64,000 nt of DNA from Arthrinium phaeospermum (GCA_006503535.1 QYRS01000004.1:2418001-2482000), one strand, 5' to 3'; positions 1 to 12,457 are shown, numbered from the stretch's first letter. The notes: a model not told the origin generated them from the sequence alone. Translations and numbers: made by a program.

Positions 1-1
1 T

Positions 2-895
2 GAGCTCAATGGCAAAGTCGTCGATGGCCAGTGGAAAAGCTTGGTGCAGCGTATCAAGGACTCGGGAAACCTCGAGTCCAGTATGGCTGTTTGTGATGTC
101 TCTGGCTCCATGTCGAGTCCAGTTTTCGCCGACCGAACATGTCCAATGGACAGTTCCATTGGTCTCTCCCTGCTGTTGGCCGAAGTTACAGCGCCCCCAT
201 TCGGTGGGACCTTCATCACATTCTCCGAGCGTCCCACCGTGGAGCAGGTAGACTTGACTAAGACTCTGCGTGAGAAGTATGCAGACATGTCTAGAGCGCC
301 TTGGGGAGGAAGTACCAACTTCGTGGCAGTGTTCGAGGACCTCGTCCTGCCCATGGCCTTACGCAACAACCTGAAGCCAGAGGATATGGTCAAGCGAATC
401 TTCGTCTTCAGTGACATGCAGTTCAATCAAGCCGAGAGTGGCTATGATTACTATCGTGGCACCCGCAATGAGGACAGTCCTTACTGGGGCACGTCTTATG
501 AGCGGATCAAAAAGAAGTTCTCGGATGCTGGGTACGAGATGCCTGAGCTGGTATTCTGGAACCTAGCCGGAGGTCGCGCCGGCTATAATGGTGGATGGGG
601 CGACCCTGACGAATTGGGCGATCCCACAGCACCCAAGCCGGTCACGGCAGACCAAGAGGGCACCGCGATCGTAAGCGGGTACTCCCAGGGCATGCTCAAG
701 GTGTTCCTGGATAACGGTTCGTTTGACGACGCTGAAGAGGAGGAGGAAGCTGTGCCCGAGACCACCACCGACGAGGACGGGATCGAGGTTGTCGAGGCCA
801 AGCGTCCAAGCAAGAAGCAGAAGATGGATCCCATGGCCACCTTGAAGAGAGCAATCGGCCACAAGGCCTACGACATGCTCAAGGTCGTTGATTGA
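2..895 (+). CDS. DUF2828 / vWA-like domain protein, 3' part only
   Basis: The reading frame is open from base 2, so the gene begins upstream of the window and only the last ~297 residues are present. The motif DVSGSM near window residue 33 is the metal-ion-dependent adhesion site (DxSxS) of a von Willebrand A-like fold. It is followed by GGSTNF and then a VFSDMQF strand, the usual order in the C-terminal half of DUF2828 proteins. The tail is acidic and then Lys-rich (EEEEEAVPE, KRPSKKQK) before the stop TGA at 893-895. DUF2828 proteins are widespread in fungi and plants and have no firm biochemical function; TROVE/vWA-like binding is only an analogy. The gene is convergent with the GH43 gene at 1291-3406. 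Family assignment is strong and function unknown. Confidence 0.85.
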   Translation, partial: ELNGKVVDGQWKSLVQRIKDSGNLESSMAVCDVSGSMSSPVFADRTCPMDSSIGLSLLLAEVTAPPFGGTFITFSERPTVEQVDLTKTLREKYADMSRAPWGGSTNFVAVFEDLVLPMALRNNLKPEDMVKRIFVFSDMQFNQAESGYDYYRGTRNEDSPYWGTSYERIKKKFSDAGYEMPELVFWNLAGGRAGYNGGWGDPDELGDPTAPKPVTADQEGTAIVSGYSQGMLKVFLDNGSFDDAEEEEEAVPETTTDEDGIEVVEAKRPSKKQKMDPMATLKRAIGHKAYDMLKVVD

Positions 896-1290
896 TAGAT
901 GGATGTGTTTGAGCAGGTGGGAGGGAGTAAGCGATGAGGACTCAGCGGTTATGGGAATGGCGCATGTGACGAGTAGATACCCCCCTGAAATTGCCAATGA
1001 CTTGGTTTTAGTGATGAAATGCCCTAGTTGGCTTAATGAAAATGATTCACCCAGCAGTCGTCAGAAATTCACTTCTTTATTTCTATGATGCGTTCCTTGC
1101 GCTTTAGCTTCGCAAAACTTGGCAAATCACATTGGGTTGCTCGAAATCTTGGGTTCAGACCACAACACATATACGTGCATTCATCTACCAAGATATCTAC
1201 ATGGTTTGCTGGACGGATGTTCGTAGAATTAAAACTATGTCCTCCGATTTGCAGAAGCGGTATCCTGGTGCCACCCATAACATATCCCAA
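896..1290. other. Convergent intergenic region (3'/3')
   Basis: This is the 3' flank shared by the DUF2828 gene (+) and the GH43 gene (-). The short frames here are not protein-like. I see no RNA gene or repeat. Confidence 0.6.
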
Positions 1291-3406
1291 TCAAGCATTA
1301 GCAACAGTCTGCGTGAACGAAGCCACACTGACAGAGCCGCCCAATGCCTTGGTAGCGTACTATATAACAAGACCCAGTCAGTCGGTCGATCGGTTTCAAT
1401 GAGGCCAATTGAAAGAGGGAAGGGGGGTCTTATCAGAGAAAAACAAAAAGAAGAGGAATCACTCACGTTGAAGATGGCCCATCGGTAGCCGATGAAGTAG
1501 GTCCAGTTGTTGTTCAGGGTGAGCCCGTTGCCGAGCTGCTTGAACGAGGTGCCGTCGGTGCTGTAGCTGAACTGCCCGACGCGGGTGCCGCCGGGGCGGA
1601 TGTCGACGGTGCCGCGCAGCCAGATCTTGCCCTTGGCGGCGGCGGCGGTGGCCGAGGTGGTGCCCGTGCTGGCCGTGTTCCAGTTGCTGTCGAGGTTGAT
1701 GCCGTTGACCATGGCGACGGTGAAGGTGCCGCCGTCGTTGCGGACGCCGACCCAGCCCGTCTGGTCGCGGAAGAGGGAGAGCCCAGCGCGGTCGCCGTCG
1801 GCCATGTTGGCCGTGTCGAGGACGATGGTGGCCGTCGAGACGGGGCCGCGGATGCGCCGCGTCAGCGTGTTGCGGGCCTGGTATAGGTCGTTGGTCACGG
1901 TCGCGGTGCGCAGGGTGAGCCCGTTGTTGACGCTGTAGCGGTTCGTGTCTGGGTTGTGGTTCCACTCCCATGGCGCGCCGAGGGCGGTGCCGTTGAAGGA
2001 GTCGGTCCCGATGGACGAGGCGACGGGTTTGGCGGGTAGTGGCATCGGGTAGCTCGTACCCCAGGCGCCGTTCGACGTGACCAGAGATGGGAAGCCGTCC
2101 GAGCCCCATGTTACGGGGGCCAGGACGGGGATACGACCTCCGGGGTATGCATCCTCGAAGGCCATGTAGTACCAGTCGCCGTTGGGAGTGTCGACCAGTC
2201 CACCTTGATGGGGGTTGCCTCCGCCGCTGACAGGAGGCCGGACTGCGTTGGCGAGGACTTTGATGCTGTAGCCGCTCTGGGGCTTGCTCGACTTCAACGT
2301 CCACTCCTGGTTGGCGGGGTGTGTCACGAGAACGTAGTACTGCCCGTTGCGCTTGTACATGCGGCTTCCTTCCAGGGTAGACTGGCCACCGCTGTTGCCA
2401 TCATAGATCTGCTGGTCGCTGGTGATGGACAGGCCATCGGAAGCCAACTTGGCGACACGGAGTTGCGTGTTGCCGTAAGCCACATACATGGAGTCATCGT
2501 CATCGATGAACAGGCCGACATCGTAGAGGCAGGTGTTCATGGTACCCGCAAGCGACCATGGCCCGGTGACGTCCGGGGCTGTGTAGACGTAGGTCTTGCC
2601 GAACTCGATGCAGCCGATCCAGTACCATTTCTTATTGCTGGGCCGGTATCTCATGGTCGAGGCCCATATGCCCTTGACGTAGGCGCGAGTGTTGCCCGCC
2701 AAGTCGTACTTGGAGCCCCAGTCCAGTTTTGGCACAGAGTGGCCGACATACTCCCAATTGACCAGATCGTAGGAACGGAGAATGGGAGCCCCTGGTGAGT
2801 AGGCCATGGTCGAGGCCGAGTAGTAGAATGCATCGCCCACACGGGAAATGCTGTGCTCTGTTAGATTTGCAACTCAACATCTCGTGTAGAGTCCCACCTC
2901 TTCTACTAGAGGATGGCGGCCCGGTGCTGCATCATTGTGAACATCAACTTACTCTAGATCAGCAAGATCATCCCATAGAACCGGGTTGTTGAAGGATCCG
3001 GTGGCAGCTGGTGTCCTCACAGTTGACGTAGTAGCCCCTCCTCCGGCAGTCGTAGATGGAGACGGCGCAGGGTCGCCACCACCGCTGCATGGAAGGCATT
3101 GCGAGTACCTAGAAGGCAACAGATCAGCCCATGCTCCCGACGGCTCAAGGCGCGAACGAGGCTCGAGGATGTTTCCATATACTTACCATTCATTGGAAAC
3201 CTGGCAACAAGATCCCGACACGCAAGTGGTGTCGCCTCCCCAACCGCTACCGCCACCTAGATAGACGTCAAAACCTGGTCTTGCCGAACTCGACGGTATC
3301 TGGCGCCGGGGTTCGACTTACACTGGCCGTACAGGGGCGCTGCAGCAAAAACAGCTTGGGCGAAGCTGGCCGCCAGCACGATCACGGTCTTGTGGGAGAC
3401 CATCAT
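1291..3406 (-). CDS. Secreted GH43 glycosidase with N-terminal CBM1
   Basis: Five exons: complement(1291..1359, 1467..2850, 2953..3108, 3187..3256, 3322..3406), 587 residues, all phases agreeing. Residues 1-21 are a signal peptide (VIVLAASFAQAVFA). Residues ~24-58 form a fungal CBM1 that begins LYGQCGG and contains WGGDTTCVSGSCC; it is built from three exons. A Thr/Pro/Gly linker follows, and then a GH43 five-bladed propeller. Candidate catalytic acids are an Asp in the NPVLWDD segment (~96, base), an Asp in FIDDDDS (~220, pKa modulator) and Glu in LEGSR (~264, general acid). Residues ~385-565 fit the concanavalin-A-like GH43 C-terminal sandwich. Family members cleave beta-xylosides or alpha-L-arabinofuranosides; substrate is not decided here. 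A TATA-like TTATAT lies ~80 bp upstream of the ATG (3485-3493). The second ATG at 3403 is an alternative start. Confidence 0.9.
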
Positions 3407-4653
3407 GGAACAACTCGAACGCAGATACTCAATTCAAGTCCCATGCCGTAAACAACGACGGGGGCTGGATTCCTTACATACTCGCATATAATCGAATGTT
3501 TATTCAATGTTTCCTTATTACTGTCGGTCCCCGCGGGGGCAGGCCTGGGCTCTGTGTCTATTGGTGGGTATGGCCAGAGATGGGCAGACACATTGCTTGT
3601 TGGGGCATAGTTGGTGCATGGTATGCAGGGCGAACTGGCATATTCCTCATGGCTACAGGCCAATGCTACTTAGCCTCGGGACTTGAAGAGGTGCATTGCA
3701 AGTACAGGGCAAGAACTGGATCTCCATGCCCACGCGCACCAATGGCATAGCTCCCACTCACGACAGAACTCGTATAGATCAGGAGGGCCTTGCGTAGGGC
3801 GGCGGAGAATTTGGTTCGCTACCAGAATTGAGACATCCAGGAAGGCTATGGCTCCTCTGATGATCATGGTGACTGGAGCGGAGGGCATGTCGTTCGACAT
3901 CCGAATGCTTCATAACCACAAGATAGTCCAGATCAGGCCTGGAGCGCGGGGCTCCGAGATTGGCGATCGGGGGTTGGGGACTAAGAAACGCCTGTTCGTG
4001 GGAAAACAGGCCAAAACGGAGGCCCAGGGGACCGAGGTGGGGAATATTGCTACGAAGCCAGGCCGACGTGGTATTTGCCATTGCACATTGTTACGTCCCT
4101 GAATTTCAGGCACGAGAAGTGCAGCATGAACTGATTGTTGACATTAGGTTGCTTCTGCTGTGTCGAGTAAAGAGAGTACCTAAAGTGCATACGTCACTTT
4201 GGCAGGCGGGGCCTGGACCTACCTGTTTTCCAATCCCGACATCCATCAATTGATCCCATCCCTCATACGTTGCACGTGAACACTCGCATTCTACAAAACC
4301 CGTCCCATGACTCTATCAGTTGCCGCATTGCTATTATCTTTTGTTATTACGGCACAAAAGTTGAGGCTGCCATTGATCATATGCTCTGACGGCGCATATC
4401 CACTAGCTGAGTGGTGCAGTGATTCAGTGGACACCGAGCACCGAGGTCGAGAGCGTCGCCCACCACGATGATAATCTACAGCAGGCACACAGCTGGAGTT
4501 GCAACTCTTCTCATACAAACCGCGAACCCGACGCCGACCATACCACCGACAACGGCCAGTTGGCTTAGTTCCAGTCTTGCGCCAAATATTCCAGAGCGCT
4601 TCAATCCACAATATAGAGCCCCATTCGTCGCCGAATCTCAACAAGCAATTACT
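3407..4653. other. Intergenic: GH43 promoter side and tRNA 5' flank
   Basis: The part next to 3406 should hold the GH43 promoter, including the TATA-like TTATAT at 3485-3493 on the minus strand. The rest contains only short frames with no recognisable domains. I see no repeat or RNA gene before the tRNA at 4654. Confidence 0.5.
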
Positions 4654-4727
4654 GGTTTGGTGGTGTAGTTGGTTATCACGTCAGTCTAACACACTGAAGG
4701 TCCTGGGATCGAGCCCCAGCCGAATCA
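4654..4727 (+). tRNA. tRNA-Val (anticodon AAC)
   Basis: This 74-nt cloverleaf has no intron. The 7-bp acceptor stem pairs GGTTTGG with CCGAATC (two G-T wobbles) and the discriminator is A. The anticodon stem TCAGT/ACTGA closes the loop CTAACAC, giving anticodon AAC, which reads GTT/GTC valine codons after A34 deamination. The T arm is CTGGG-ATCGAGC-CCCAG, and the D arm contains the A-box-like GTAGTTGGTTAT. A run of five T just downstream (about 4738-4742) fits a Pol III terminator. Confidence 0.95.
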
Positions 4728-5326
4728 TGAAATTCTCTTTTTGCCAATTTTCTTTATTGAATTGCATTTGCATCGTTTATTTTGGCTTCAAATATCTCGG
4801 AAGTAAGTAGAACAATGTCGATTGACGTAGCCCATGCCCGTCTTGGCACATTTGGCTATTGGACGCCTCCATTCGGCATTGGCAACGGATAGAAATAATA
4901 ATGCATGGCTAGAGAATGCTAGAAAGTAAAGGCACTTTCTACAGAGACGGGGCTTTTGCAGGTACGTTAACCCTTTTCTTTACTCGTAATGAATGGCAGG
5001 TAGCTCTTTGGTTCACTGCATGAGCTCGACTAGGCAACAAGGGAAATGAGGAAGCAGAGTAATCACATATGAAGCTGGAACAAGTGTGGTGAGTTTCATG
5101 TGAGTGAGGCAAGAAATCGTCAGATCAAGTGGTATCTCATTATGTCAAACCCCAGAATATGTCATCTCCCGTTGAGTTAAGCCCATCTATGTATGGGACA
5201 CCATCCAACCACTTGACTGTTAATACTCCAGCATCTTAAGCTGAGAGACATCGTTCAATATCAAATTGTGCCAGGAAATAGAATTAGCCAACCCCATTCC
5301 AGTGTCCTTTGTGGCAAGTGAGATCC
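4728..5326. other. Intergenic, tRNA to Myb-like gene 3' end
   Basis: AT-rich spacer with a Pol III T-run at its start. It includes the 3' flank of the minus-strand gene that ends at 5327. No other feature is seen. Confidence 0.5.
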
Positions 5327-5860
5327 TTAGATATCACTAGCATGCTCATCCTTGGCAACATCCATGGCCTCGGTGGTCTCCTCCTTGACCTCTTCCTTGG
5401 CCTCATCGTTGACCTCGCCGTTGGCCTCGCCGTTGTTGAGCTTGGTCTTCTTCATGGGAGTCTCGAGACCGTTGGTGGCGTTGTTGCCCTTGCGCTTCTT
5501 GGTGGGTGTCTCGACCTCGTCGTCAGAAGCATCGTCATCGACGTCCTTGGGGGCGGCCTTCTTCTTGCGGGCACTGGTGGCCTTGGCGGATCTAGCAGCA
5601 GAGGCGGGGGCGGAAGCGCCAGCGGAGTTATCGCCCTCGGCGGCCTTGAACCAACCGAACTTCTCGCAGGCGGAACGGAAGCTGTCGCGGGCGGACTTGC
5701 CGTTCTTGTGGCCGGTGGTGAGGGCCAGCGCGTTCCAGTCGATGTTGGGCTTGGCGCCGGCAGGGCAGAACTTGAAGACGGCGTCGACCAGCTTCCAGTT
5801 CACACCCGAGATGCCAGCAGCGCTGGCGTCACCATTCTCTGCGTTCTTCTTGGGAGGCAT
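5327..5860 (-). CDS. Small Myb/SANT-like nuclear-type protein
   Basis: Single exon, 177 residues. Residues ~18-75 look like a degenerate Myb/SANT unit: three tryptophans in helical context (GVNWKLVDAVFKFC, IDWNALA, EKFGWF). Residues ~80-140 are Ala/Lys-rich and basic, with KKRKGN and MKKTKL patches that could act as nuclear signals. The last ~35 residues are acidic (EEVKEETTEAMD). This layout (small Myb-like head, basic middle, acidic tail) is common in small fungal proteins that are probably nuclear and DNA- or chromatin-associated; no partner is known. The minus-strand leader (5861-6110) is pyrimidine-rich, as in strong fungal promoters. I do not recognise a named gene. Confidence 0.8.
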   Translation of the reverse strand: MPPKKNAENGDASAAGISGVNWKLVDAVFKFCPAGAKPNIDWNALALTTGHKNGKSARDSFRSACEKFGWFKAAEGDNSAGASAPASAARSAKATSARKKKAAPKDVDDDASDDEVETPTKKRKGNNATNGLETPMKKTKLNNGEANGEVNDEAKEEVKEETTEAMDVAKDEHASDI

Positions 5861-8800
5861 CTTGGTTGATGGTGTAGGTGAAGTGATTGTGGTTGAGTGT
5901 TTGGGTGTTGTGCAAGATGCGTGTGGTTTGGGGCAAAGTGATGCCGAGTGTTGGGTGGTGGGAGTTTTGAGGTTTGTGTTTTGTCTGTAGTGGAAAAGGT
6001 ATGTCCAAGAACAGAAAGGTGAATGATGGAAGATATCTTGGGGGAGGGTGTTTTGTAGTTGCTGGTTGAGCGTTGGTTGCTCTGCCTAAAACTTCACTTG
6101 AGCAGGCCACAAGCCTGATTTACCGTTCAATAGAGTGCCCTGCAGTGATTGTTGTGTGCACCTCTTATCAGGTGAGTGAAAAGGTGATTTGATTGTCACT
6201 CTGGCGACACGCGACTTTTGGCATACCAGCATTCAAGATGATGTCTTCCCTTTCCACTTTGCTCCCTTGTTCATCCCACTTGGCAAGCATTGTTTCTCAT
6301 TATTTTAAACTGGCGAAGGCAACGATACAACTTTTGTTGTATTTGGCCCAACATTGCTCATATATATATATATTCCTGCTATAGGGACTTGTGATTTCCA
6401 ACATGTTGGCATCAAATATTTCCATTGCCCTTTCTACTTGTTGAAATATGTGTCATGCTGGTAAGCATTTCTGCGTTTTTGTATTTTAAACAGTAAGGAT
6501 AGCCAACTTCTAATTCAGCTTCATGCAACTCAACGATATTTACGGGTATGCTTTCTGTCTGAGTAGTATTTCAGGACTTTGGTGCTGCTCGTGAGAACCA
6601 GCAAGTCAACAAAAGCTCTCATACCATCTTGTGTTAAATAAGTTCTTGGACTTTCTGTCTTCTGTTGGGTACTTTCTTATATGTTGGTTGCAGCAGGTGA
6701 TTGACTTTGTAATATCTGATTTGGATCGATTTCATCGTCACATGAGCTTGCGGCTCTTGCATTCCCCCCACTGGACATTCTTCCTTGGCCCACGATATCT
6801 GACTACGGCACAGACTCATTCTTATCCAACACTTGAGATAGCAACTGTTTTCTACCCAGGTAGACAAAAACATAGAAAGGAGAACCGCAATGATCATTGG
6901 CGGAGTTATCTTGAACATAAAATGAGTACCATGAAGGTTATCTAGGTACCCAAGTCAAATTCAAAGCATGCCTCTCCTCCTGGTGAAATAGAGGCCACAG
7001 AAGAAAGCGTTGTTAAGTCAAGAAGCCTATCAAATACCATGTTGGTTATGACATATGTTCATAGTATCACCAAGGACTACCTGGAAAGGGCCATTATCAC
7101 GAACATTGATCCCAAGAATAGCATCTTTGCGTACCGAGTAGCCCCATATCTCCGTCAGTTTGGGTCTCAAGACATTGATCACCTCGGGGGAGACAAGAGC
7201 AGATCGAGTTCATGCAGGCATTTCCGCTCAACACCATGTTTCCTGGTTTTCCAACTAGACTTGACCAAGCACGGAGACCTTCAACGTGACGGTGGAGCCC
7301 AGGGGTTCGTAGATAAGTGGCGTACCCCTTAAATACCAAACTCATAGACTCAGGGAGCACCTGTATGTTGAAGATCCGAAGATATATTAAAACGTTAGAA
7401 AGCAAGTGAGAATAGTATTGCTTACTAGTAAATATGCAGGCAACCTCTGATGGATGATGCGAAAACATTACCGTATCGTGTGTATTTCTTCGAACACCCC
7501 ACGATTGACTCCGAAAGGGCTTCCGTCATCCAGCAAAATCAGTATTGCTACTCAAAGATGTTTCATCCCATATTATTTCTGGCTGTGGGCTAGACCGCAA
7601 TGATTTGTGGTATATTTCCAAGATCTAGAGGGTAGAGCTTTTGAAGGGCTAAGGGAACCCCAAGCGCTGCCTACAGCATATGCCTGAGACAGGTCGGCCG
7701 GTTCCTTATTATGCGTATTGACTGTAAATGCCTCGTATCGACAGACTGGCCTCACTCGATAAGGTATCTATGCGGAGTGAGTACAATGCCAGATCTTACT
7801 GCCCTGCGGAGCTGGGGATTGCGGGTATGGCTTTCGGTTTCACCGGATGGCCAATGCAAGAGTCTAGCTGAAGCTTCCACCTTGTGATACTATTATGACA
7901 CAAAGATAGACATTGACGGACACATCATATGCAAGAAAAAAACACCGAGCGATCCAACTTTGACCGTGATAGTACGACCGTGAGCAAACCCATGATCGTG
8001 ATCGTTGGGGGCATCCTAGCGCGCCGGCGTCAGAAGCTGGAAGCGACCGGCGTTGGCAACAAGCGGGCGGATTGGCATCCGTTTTAACACAAGGCAGCGT
8101 GGAAATCAACAAAAATACAGGCTGATCGTTGCTGGGCGGGATGGATTGTAGCAATAACAAGCGAAAAGCAAAGCAATGACGATTGCCACCTGTCCACGTA
8201 GCCGGATACGGTACCAGAGCGAACGCTACCACCCCGCGCGCCAGCAATCAGGGTCTTTTTTGGACGCGGGCTATCTACATTAGGCACGAACGCGGATTAG
8301 CTAGTCACTAGCTTGGGGCGTGCCTGAGATCTTAGCCCGTATCGTCCATGCAATGTCTTGCCTTGACCTCTACCAAGCCCGATGCAGACGTCTAGTTAAT
8401 CAATCGCCCCGGGCGCGGATCACCCGAGCATAGCCTAGGCAGTAATAAACAAGCAGCGTAATCAATACCTGTAAAAAAGCAGTTCATGCGGTCGATAGCG
8501 TACGATTGGCCCTACACACCTAGGCCAGCTTCGGCAGTGCTGTCTCAGCTGGAGTTGCAGCAGGCAGGTACGGTAAGGCCTTGGTCAGGCTGATAGGCGG
8601 TGAAAAGAAACGGCAGCGTGGCACAGCGACATGCAGCATGAGATCATGAATCATCTCGGCTTGGTTTTCGTCTTTCCTTTTTTGCTTCCAAATTTCCTTC
8701 CAGAAGATATTTGATGCACGATAGTGGGGCAGGCGGTGTCTTTGATTTCGATTTTCCATGCAGGTGGTTAGGAGAAAAGGAAGTTTTACCAGCCAGTCAG

Positions 8801-10670
8801 CCGCTGGAGACACAGGGATACAGGGGTAACAGGGAGCGCCCAGCAAAGCGCCTGTACGCTGTGGCTTGTGGGAGGGTATGCAGCTGCTGGCTGCTGTCCA
8901 AAATTGTACCTAATTTTATGATTACGACAATTGGATCTGGAAGCTTGGACAGCCGCCCCAGAACTCTGTCCTTTTGCTAATTTGGGGGACCCTCTGTTAA
9001 GTACAGACTAATCGCGTCAGCACCAGCAACGGCTCTGGGTGCCGGGGTGTCGCTGAACAGGAACTTTGGACTTTTGGTTGAGTCTGAGCAGCAGGAAGCA
9101 AAATCACAGGAACGGGAGACACTCTGGTTGAGCTGAGAAGAGGTGCAGTAACAAACGAGTGGGGGCTGTTTTGGCTCGGCAAGCAACCGACCTGACTGGT
9201 CACATGCCATGCCCCTTCAGGTTGGAGTCCTTGTCCTTGACACTGCTATCTTCCACCACCACTTGCTCTGGTATGGTGGCTCTGGTAACTTCTCCGGCCA
9301 CCAACCCCTCTCCGGCTGCCACCCATGCATTTTATCACTTCACCCTTGCCCTATATAACCCCCTATTATCTACCGGGCCTGTCAGCGCACTGTCAGCCTC
9401 AATGGCAGCTGATGTCTTTCTGTCCCGGAAATATACACACTGTTGGTCGGCGGGGGTTCTCCGCCAGCCACCTTGCCCGTGGCTGGGGGTCAATAAACAA
9501 CAACAGAAGAAGGAAGAAAACGAAGAAGAAGCAAAACCTTCCAAATCTACCTAGCCATGCATCTTCCAAGCCAGCTAGGTCACTAGGCAGGTAGGTGAGT
9601 ACGTAGGTGAAGAAGCAGAAAAGAGGGGGGCGAAGAGAAAAACCCAGCAGCACGGTTGCATTCTCTCCATCTTTTTGACATCGCAAGTCTGCTTGGCCAG
9701 TCCCACAGCGTTTTTTTCCTTCTTTGTCGGCTGCGCCGCTCAGGCGGTAGTTCGTTGCGCTAGCCACACGATGCCGCATTGAGCCTGCCAATCTCCCGGG
9801 ATACCTTCAGTCCAAATGGGCGCGTGCTCTATTAATGTAGCATCGTCGCGCATCAAGGGTTTATGACCACACTTTCTTTGCCGTCTGTGTTTATGCCCTG
9901 CCGATCCGCCCGGTTGTCGAGTTAGGAAGAGCGAGGTTTCTGTTTGGCGCACTCGACCACCCAAAGACTGTTTTTTTTTATTATACCTGCCACAGGCCTT
10001 TTCATCCTTCACCAAGCGTAGGATACAGGAAGAGACGACCAAGGGAGGCCAAGACTCCAGCTTCCTCCAGAGCCGTGGTTAGGCCCGACTATTTCGATAT
10101 CTCACCCTGGTCGTTCGTATTTAACATTGGTTCGGCGCGGACCTCACTCCGGATTACCATCTCTCGACAACCTGCCGCGACTTGCAGATCACCAAGCCGT
10201 GTGGCCAACCAAAACCAGCTGTCACATCTCTCTTCCCAAGAGGCCAATCCTTCACCTGAGCCTCTGAAACGAGCCCAGGATTCCCATATCAGGGGAAGGG
10301 GATATCTGGATGCTATTATAAGCCTCTGCTGCTTATGACGTTGGGTTGGGGGACCGCAATTACGATCGACATGGTTCTCTAGTATCAACATCGGACCCTT
10401 GCCTGCCCTCTCCTCAACCGACCTAGTCGCGATTCGAGATCCATTTTCCATTCTGGTTTTTGCTTCTTGAATTCTCCGTCCCGCCCCCAGATCTTTTTTA
10501 CTCTTTACCCTATCCAATCCAAAGAGGCTGGCCTTCGGAGAGGAGACAGCTGATCGACTTGCTCACTCGCCCATCCTACAAAAACACCCATTTAATGCTT
10601 AATCAAGGCCTGTACTGTCGACGTGCACGCCTATAACCTGGTCATCGTCCTTTGCCCCATCTCAGTTATC
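5861..10670. other. Gene-poor intergenic region with promoter-like parts
   Basis: Nearly 4.8 kb with no well-supported gene. It contains the CT-rich (minus-strand) leader of the Myb-like gene; an AT-rich stretch (6200-6950); a weak possible coding relic on the minus strand (7030-7344, see findings); and, near 9351, a TATATAA element followed at 9401 by an ATG opening a 50-codon frame. The last suggests that transcription toward the gene at 10671 may begin near 9.4 kb and give a leader of over 1 kb. A TATG-independent start nearer 10671 is equally possible. Confidence 0.45.
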
Positions 10671-12457
10671 ATGGTCTCGTTCTTTGGGCTGAAGCTCGGC
10701 GGCGATAAGAAAAAGTGCGATCTCCAATGCTACTGATGCTTACTCCCTTCGATTTTTGACTAACATCTTCCAGGAAATCCGGTCAGAACAACGACCACCG
10801 CGACTCACAGTCCAGGAAGAAGATCGACCAGAGCACACTGGATAACGATCAATTCTTTGGGAATGATTTGACGCGCCCTGGGACATACGAGGCGAGCATA
10901 TACTCAACAAATGTGCGGCCTGGTTCGTCCTACTCACTCCATAGACGGAAAAAGTCTGCTGGCCAGAAGTCTGTTTATACAAATGAGCCTCATAATCTTG
11001 CCACCCTTGCCTACCACGACCTAGGATCACGCCCGGCCACTTCATATGCACCCTTCTCCAAAGCGACGGCCGGCTTCAACTCACCATGGAACGGCTCTTT
11101 TGCGGACCTGCCAGCTCCCCCGGCACTTGGGTCAGGGTCACGGAGGCCGAGCGTTTCATCAGTTAAATCGGCGAGACAAAAGGCCTGGGTGAACCCTCTG
11201 GATATCCATTTTGGCAGGCGCGACTCGTCTGCTTCGGCTATTGTCCAGCCCACTCAAGGACTTCGTCCGTCACCATTGGCAAAGAGAGAGACCCTTGCCG
11301 CGCCGCCGTTACCTACAGCACCGGCCCTGCCTGCCCGAAGCCCCTTGAGGAGGAACCCCCCTTCCCCGCCTCGGTCCATCAACCGGAATATCAGAACGAC
11401 ACAGGAATTGGACTCCTGTTTCAGCATCGAAAAATTCGCTGAAACCAGCGCAGGAGATGAGCGGCCACCGAGTCCAGCCTCCAACAGGAATGCCACTAAA
11501 TTCAACGAGGCCCGACCGGTATTTCCAGGTGCCTTTGGGTCCAATTCACTCCCATCACCTCCTCTCTCAATATCTCGTACCAGTGATGATGCCTCACGGT
11601 CGTCGGCGGGTACTTGGGCCGAGCCGGTAATCCAGAATGTTCACGCGAAACGGGATAGGGCGACGGTTGGGGCGTCAAGGCAGCGCAGTCTCAAGATGAA
11701 GGTTGAGAGCCCCGCAATGACTGATGGCTCATTGCCGCCTCAGCGTCCCAAGACATCGGGTGGTTATGAGTCTAGGCAAACGAATCGGCGGCCGGCAGCA
11801 CTCAACCTTGATTTGCCGCATCAGTCTTTCGAGGTAGCACCGCATAGTCCTACATTTGGTCTGACGCAGCCCCGTGTGGATCCCGGACGAGCAACTGGAC
11901 CGCCAGTTTCTGCTGCCATCACCGCTCTGACTCGATCATCGAGGTCAAACAGCAAAGACTTCCACCGCCAAAGCCGTCACCAATATACCCACTCGGCTGT
12001 GCGGGCTTCCTACAGCAGCTCCGTTTACGAGTCGCCGCCCCAGTCACCAGAAAGCCCGGTGATTCCCCTCAGCGGGCCCCTTGCCAGCCCACGACCAGCG
12101 CTGCCCTCGGCAAAGCTACCTCGCCAGCCTAGCGAGGTGTCCGAATACGAGTGTGATCTTCCGGATTGGTCTGCGCTGGCAGAAGACGCGCCGCACAGGA
12201 ACTGGCCGCTATCGTCGGGCAGTGCGTCGCAGAGGCCTCCTCAGCTGCCGGATGCTCGTTCCGATTCGCCATTCGGCATCCCATCTTTCAGCCGACCGTG
12301 GACCGGGGCCAACGCGAGGCCCGGCACGCCGGTCAAGACGACGGAAATCACGATCACTACGAGCTTACGGACGGAATCACCCCCTAAGACTGCACCGCTC
12401 TACGGCCTACGAAACCCGGCCATTGTGGGCGACGATTTCGGCACTGGGTTCATCTAG
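10671..12457 (+). CDS. Disordered Ser/Pro-rich fungal protein of unknown function
   Basis: Two exons, join(10671..10714, 10774..12457), 575 residues. The 59-nt intron (GTGCGA...CAG) follows the basic N-terminus MVSFFGLKLGGDKKKK, and the frame is continuous across it. The rest is low-complexity: many Ser/Pro/Arg clusters (RRPSVSSVKSARQK, PPSPPRS, SPPQSPESP), several SP/TP sites, and a more ordered-looking patch near residue 130 (KAWVNPLDIHFGRR). No enzyme motif, membrane segment or zinc site is visible. The N-terminus and the WVNPLDIHF patch look like what conservation among ascomycete orthologues would preserve; I cannot name it. A cytoplasmic or cortical scaffold with many phosphosites is a guess only. 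Confidence 0.8.

Noticed and set aside
1459..2304. 281-codon minus-strand frame inside the GH43 gene
   Set aside because: Arg/His/Gln-rich shadow frame of the GC-rich GH43 exon.
3670..3675. GGCTAA (minus strand), a possible XlnR/Xyr1 site upstream of GH43
   Set aside because: A single 6-bp match in over 1 kb is expected by chance; xylan regulation cannot be claimed from it.
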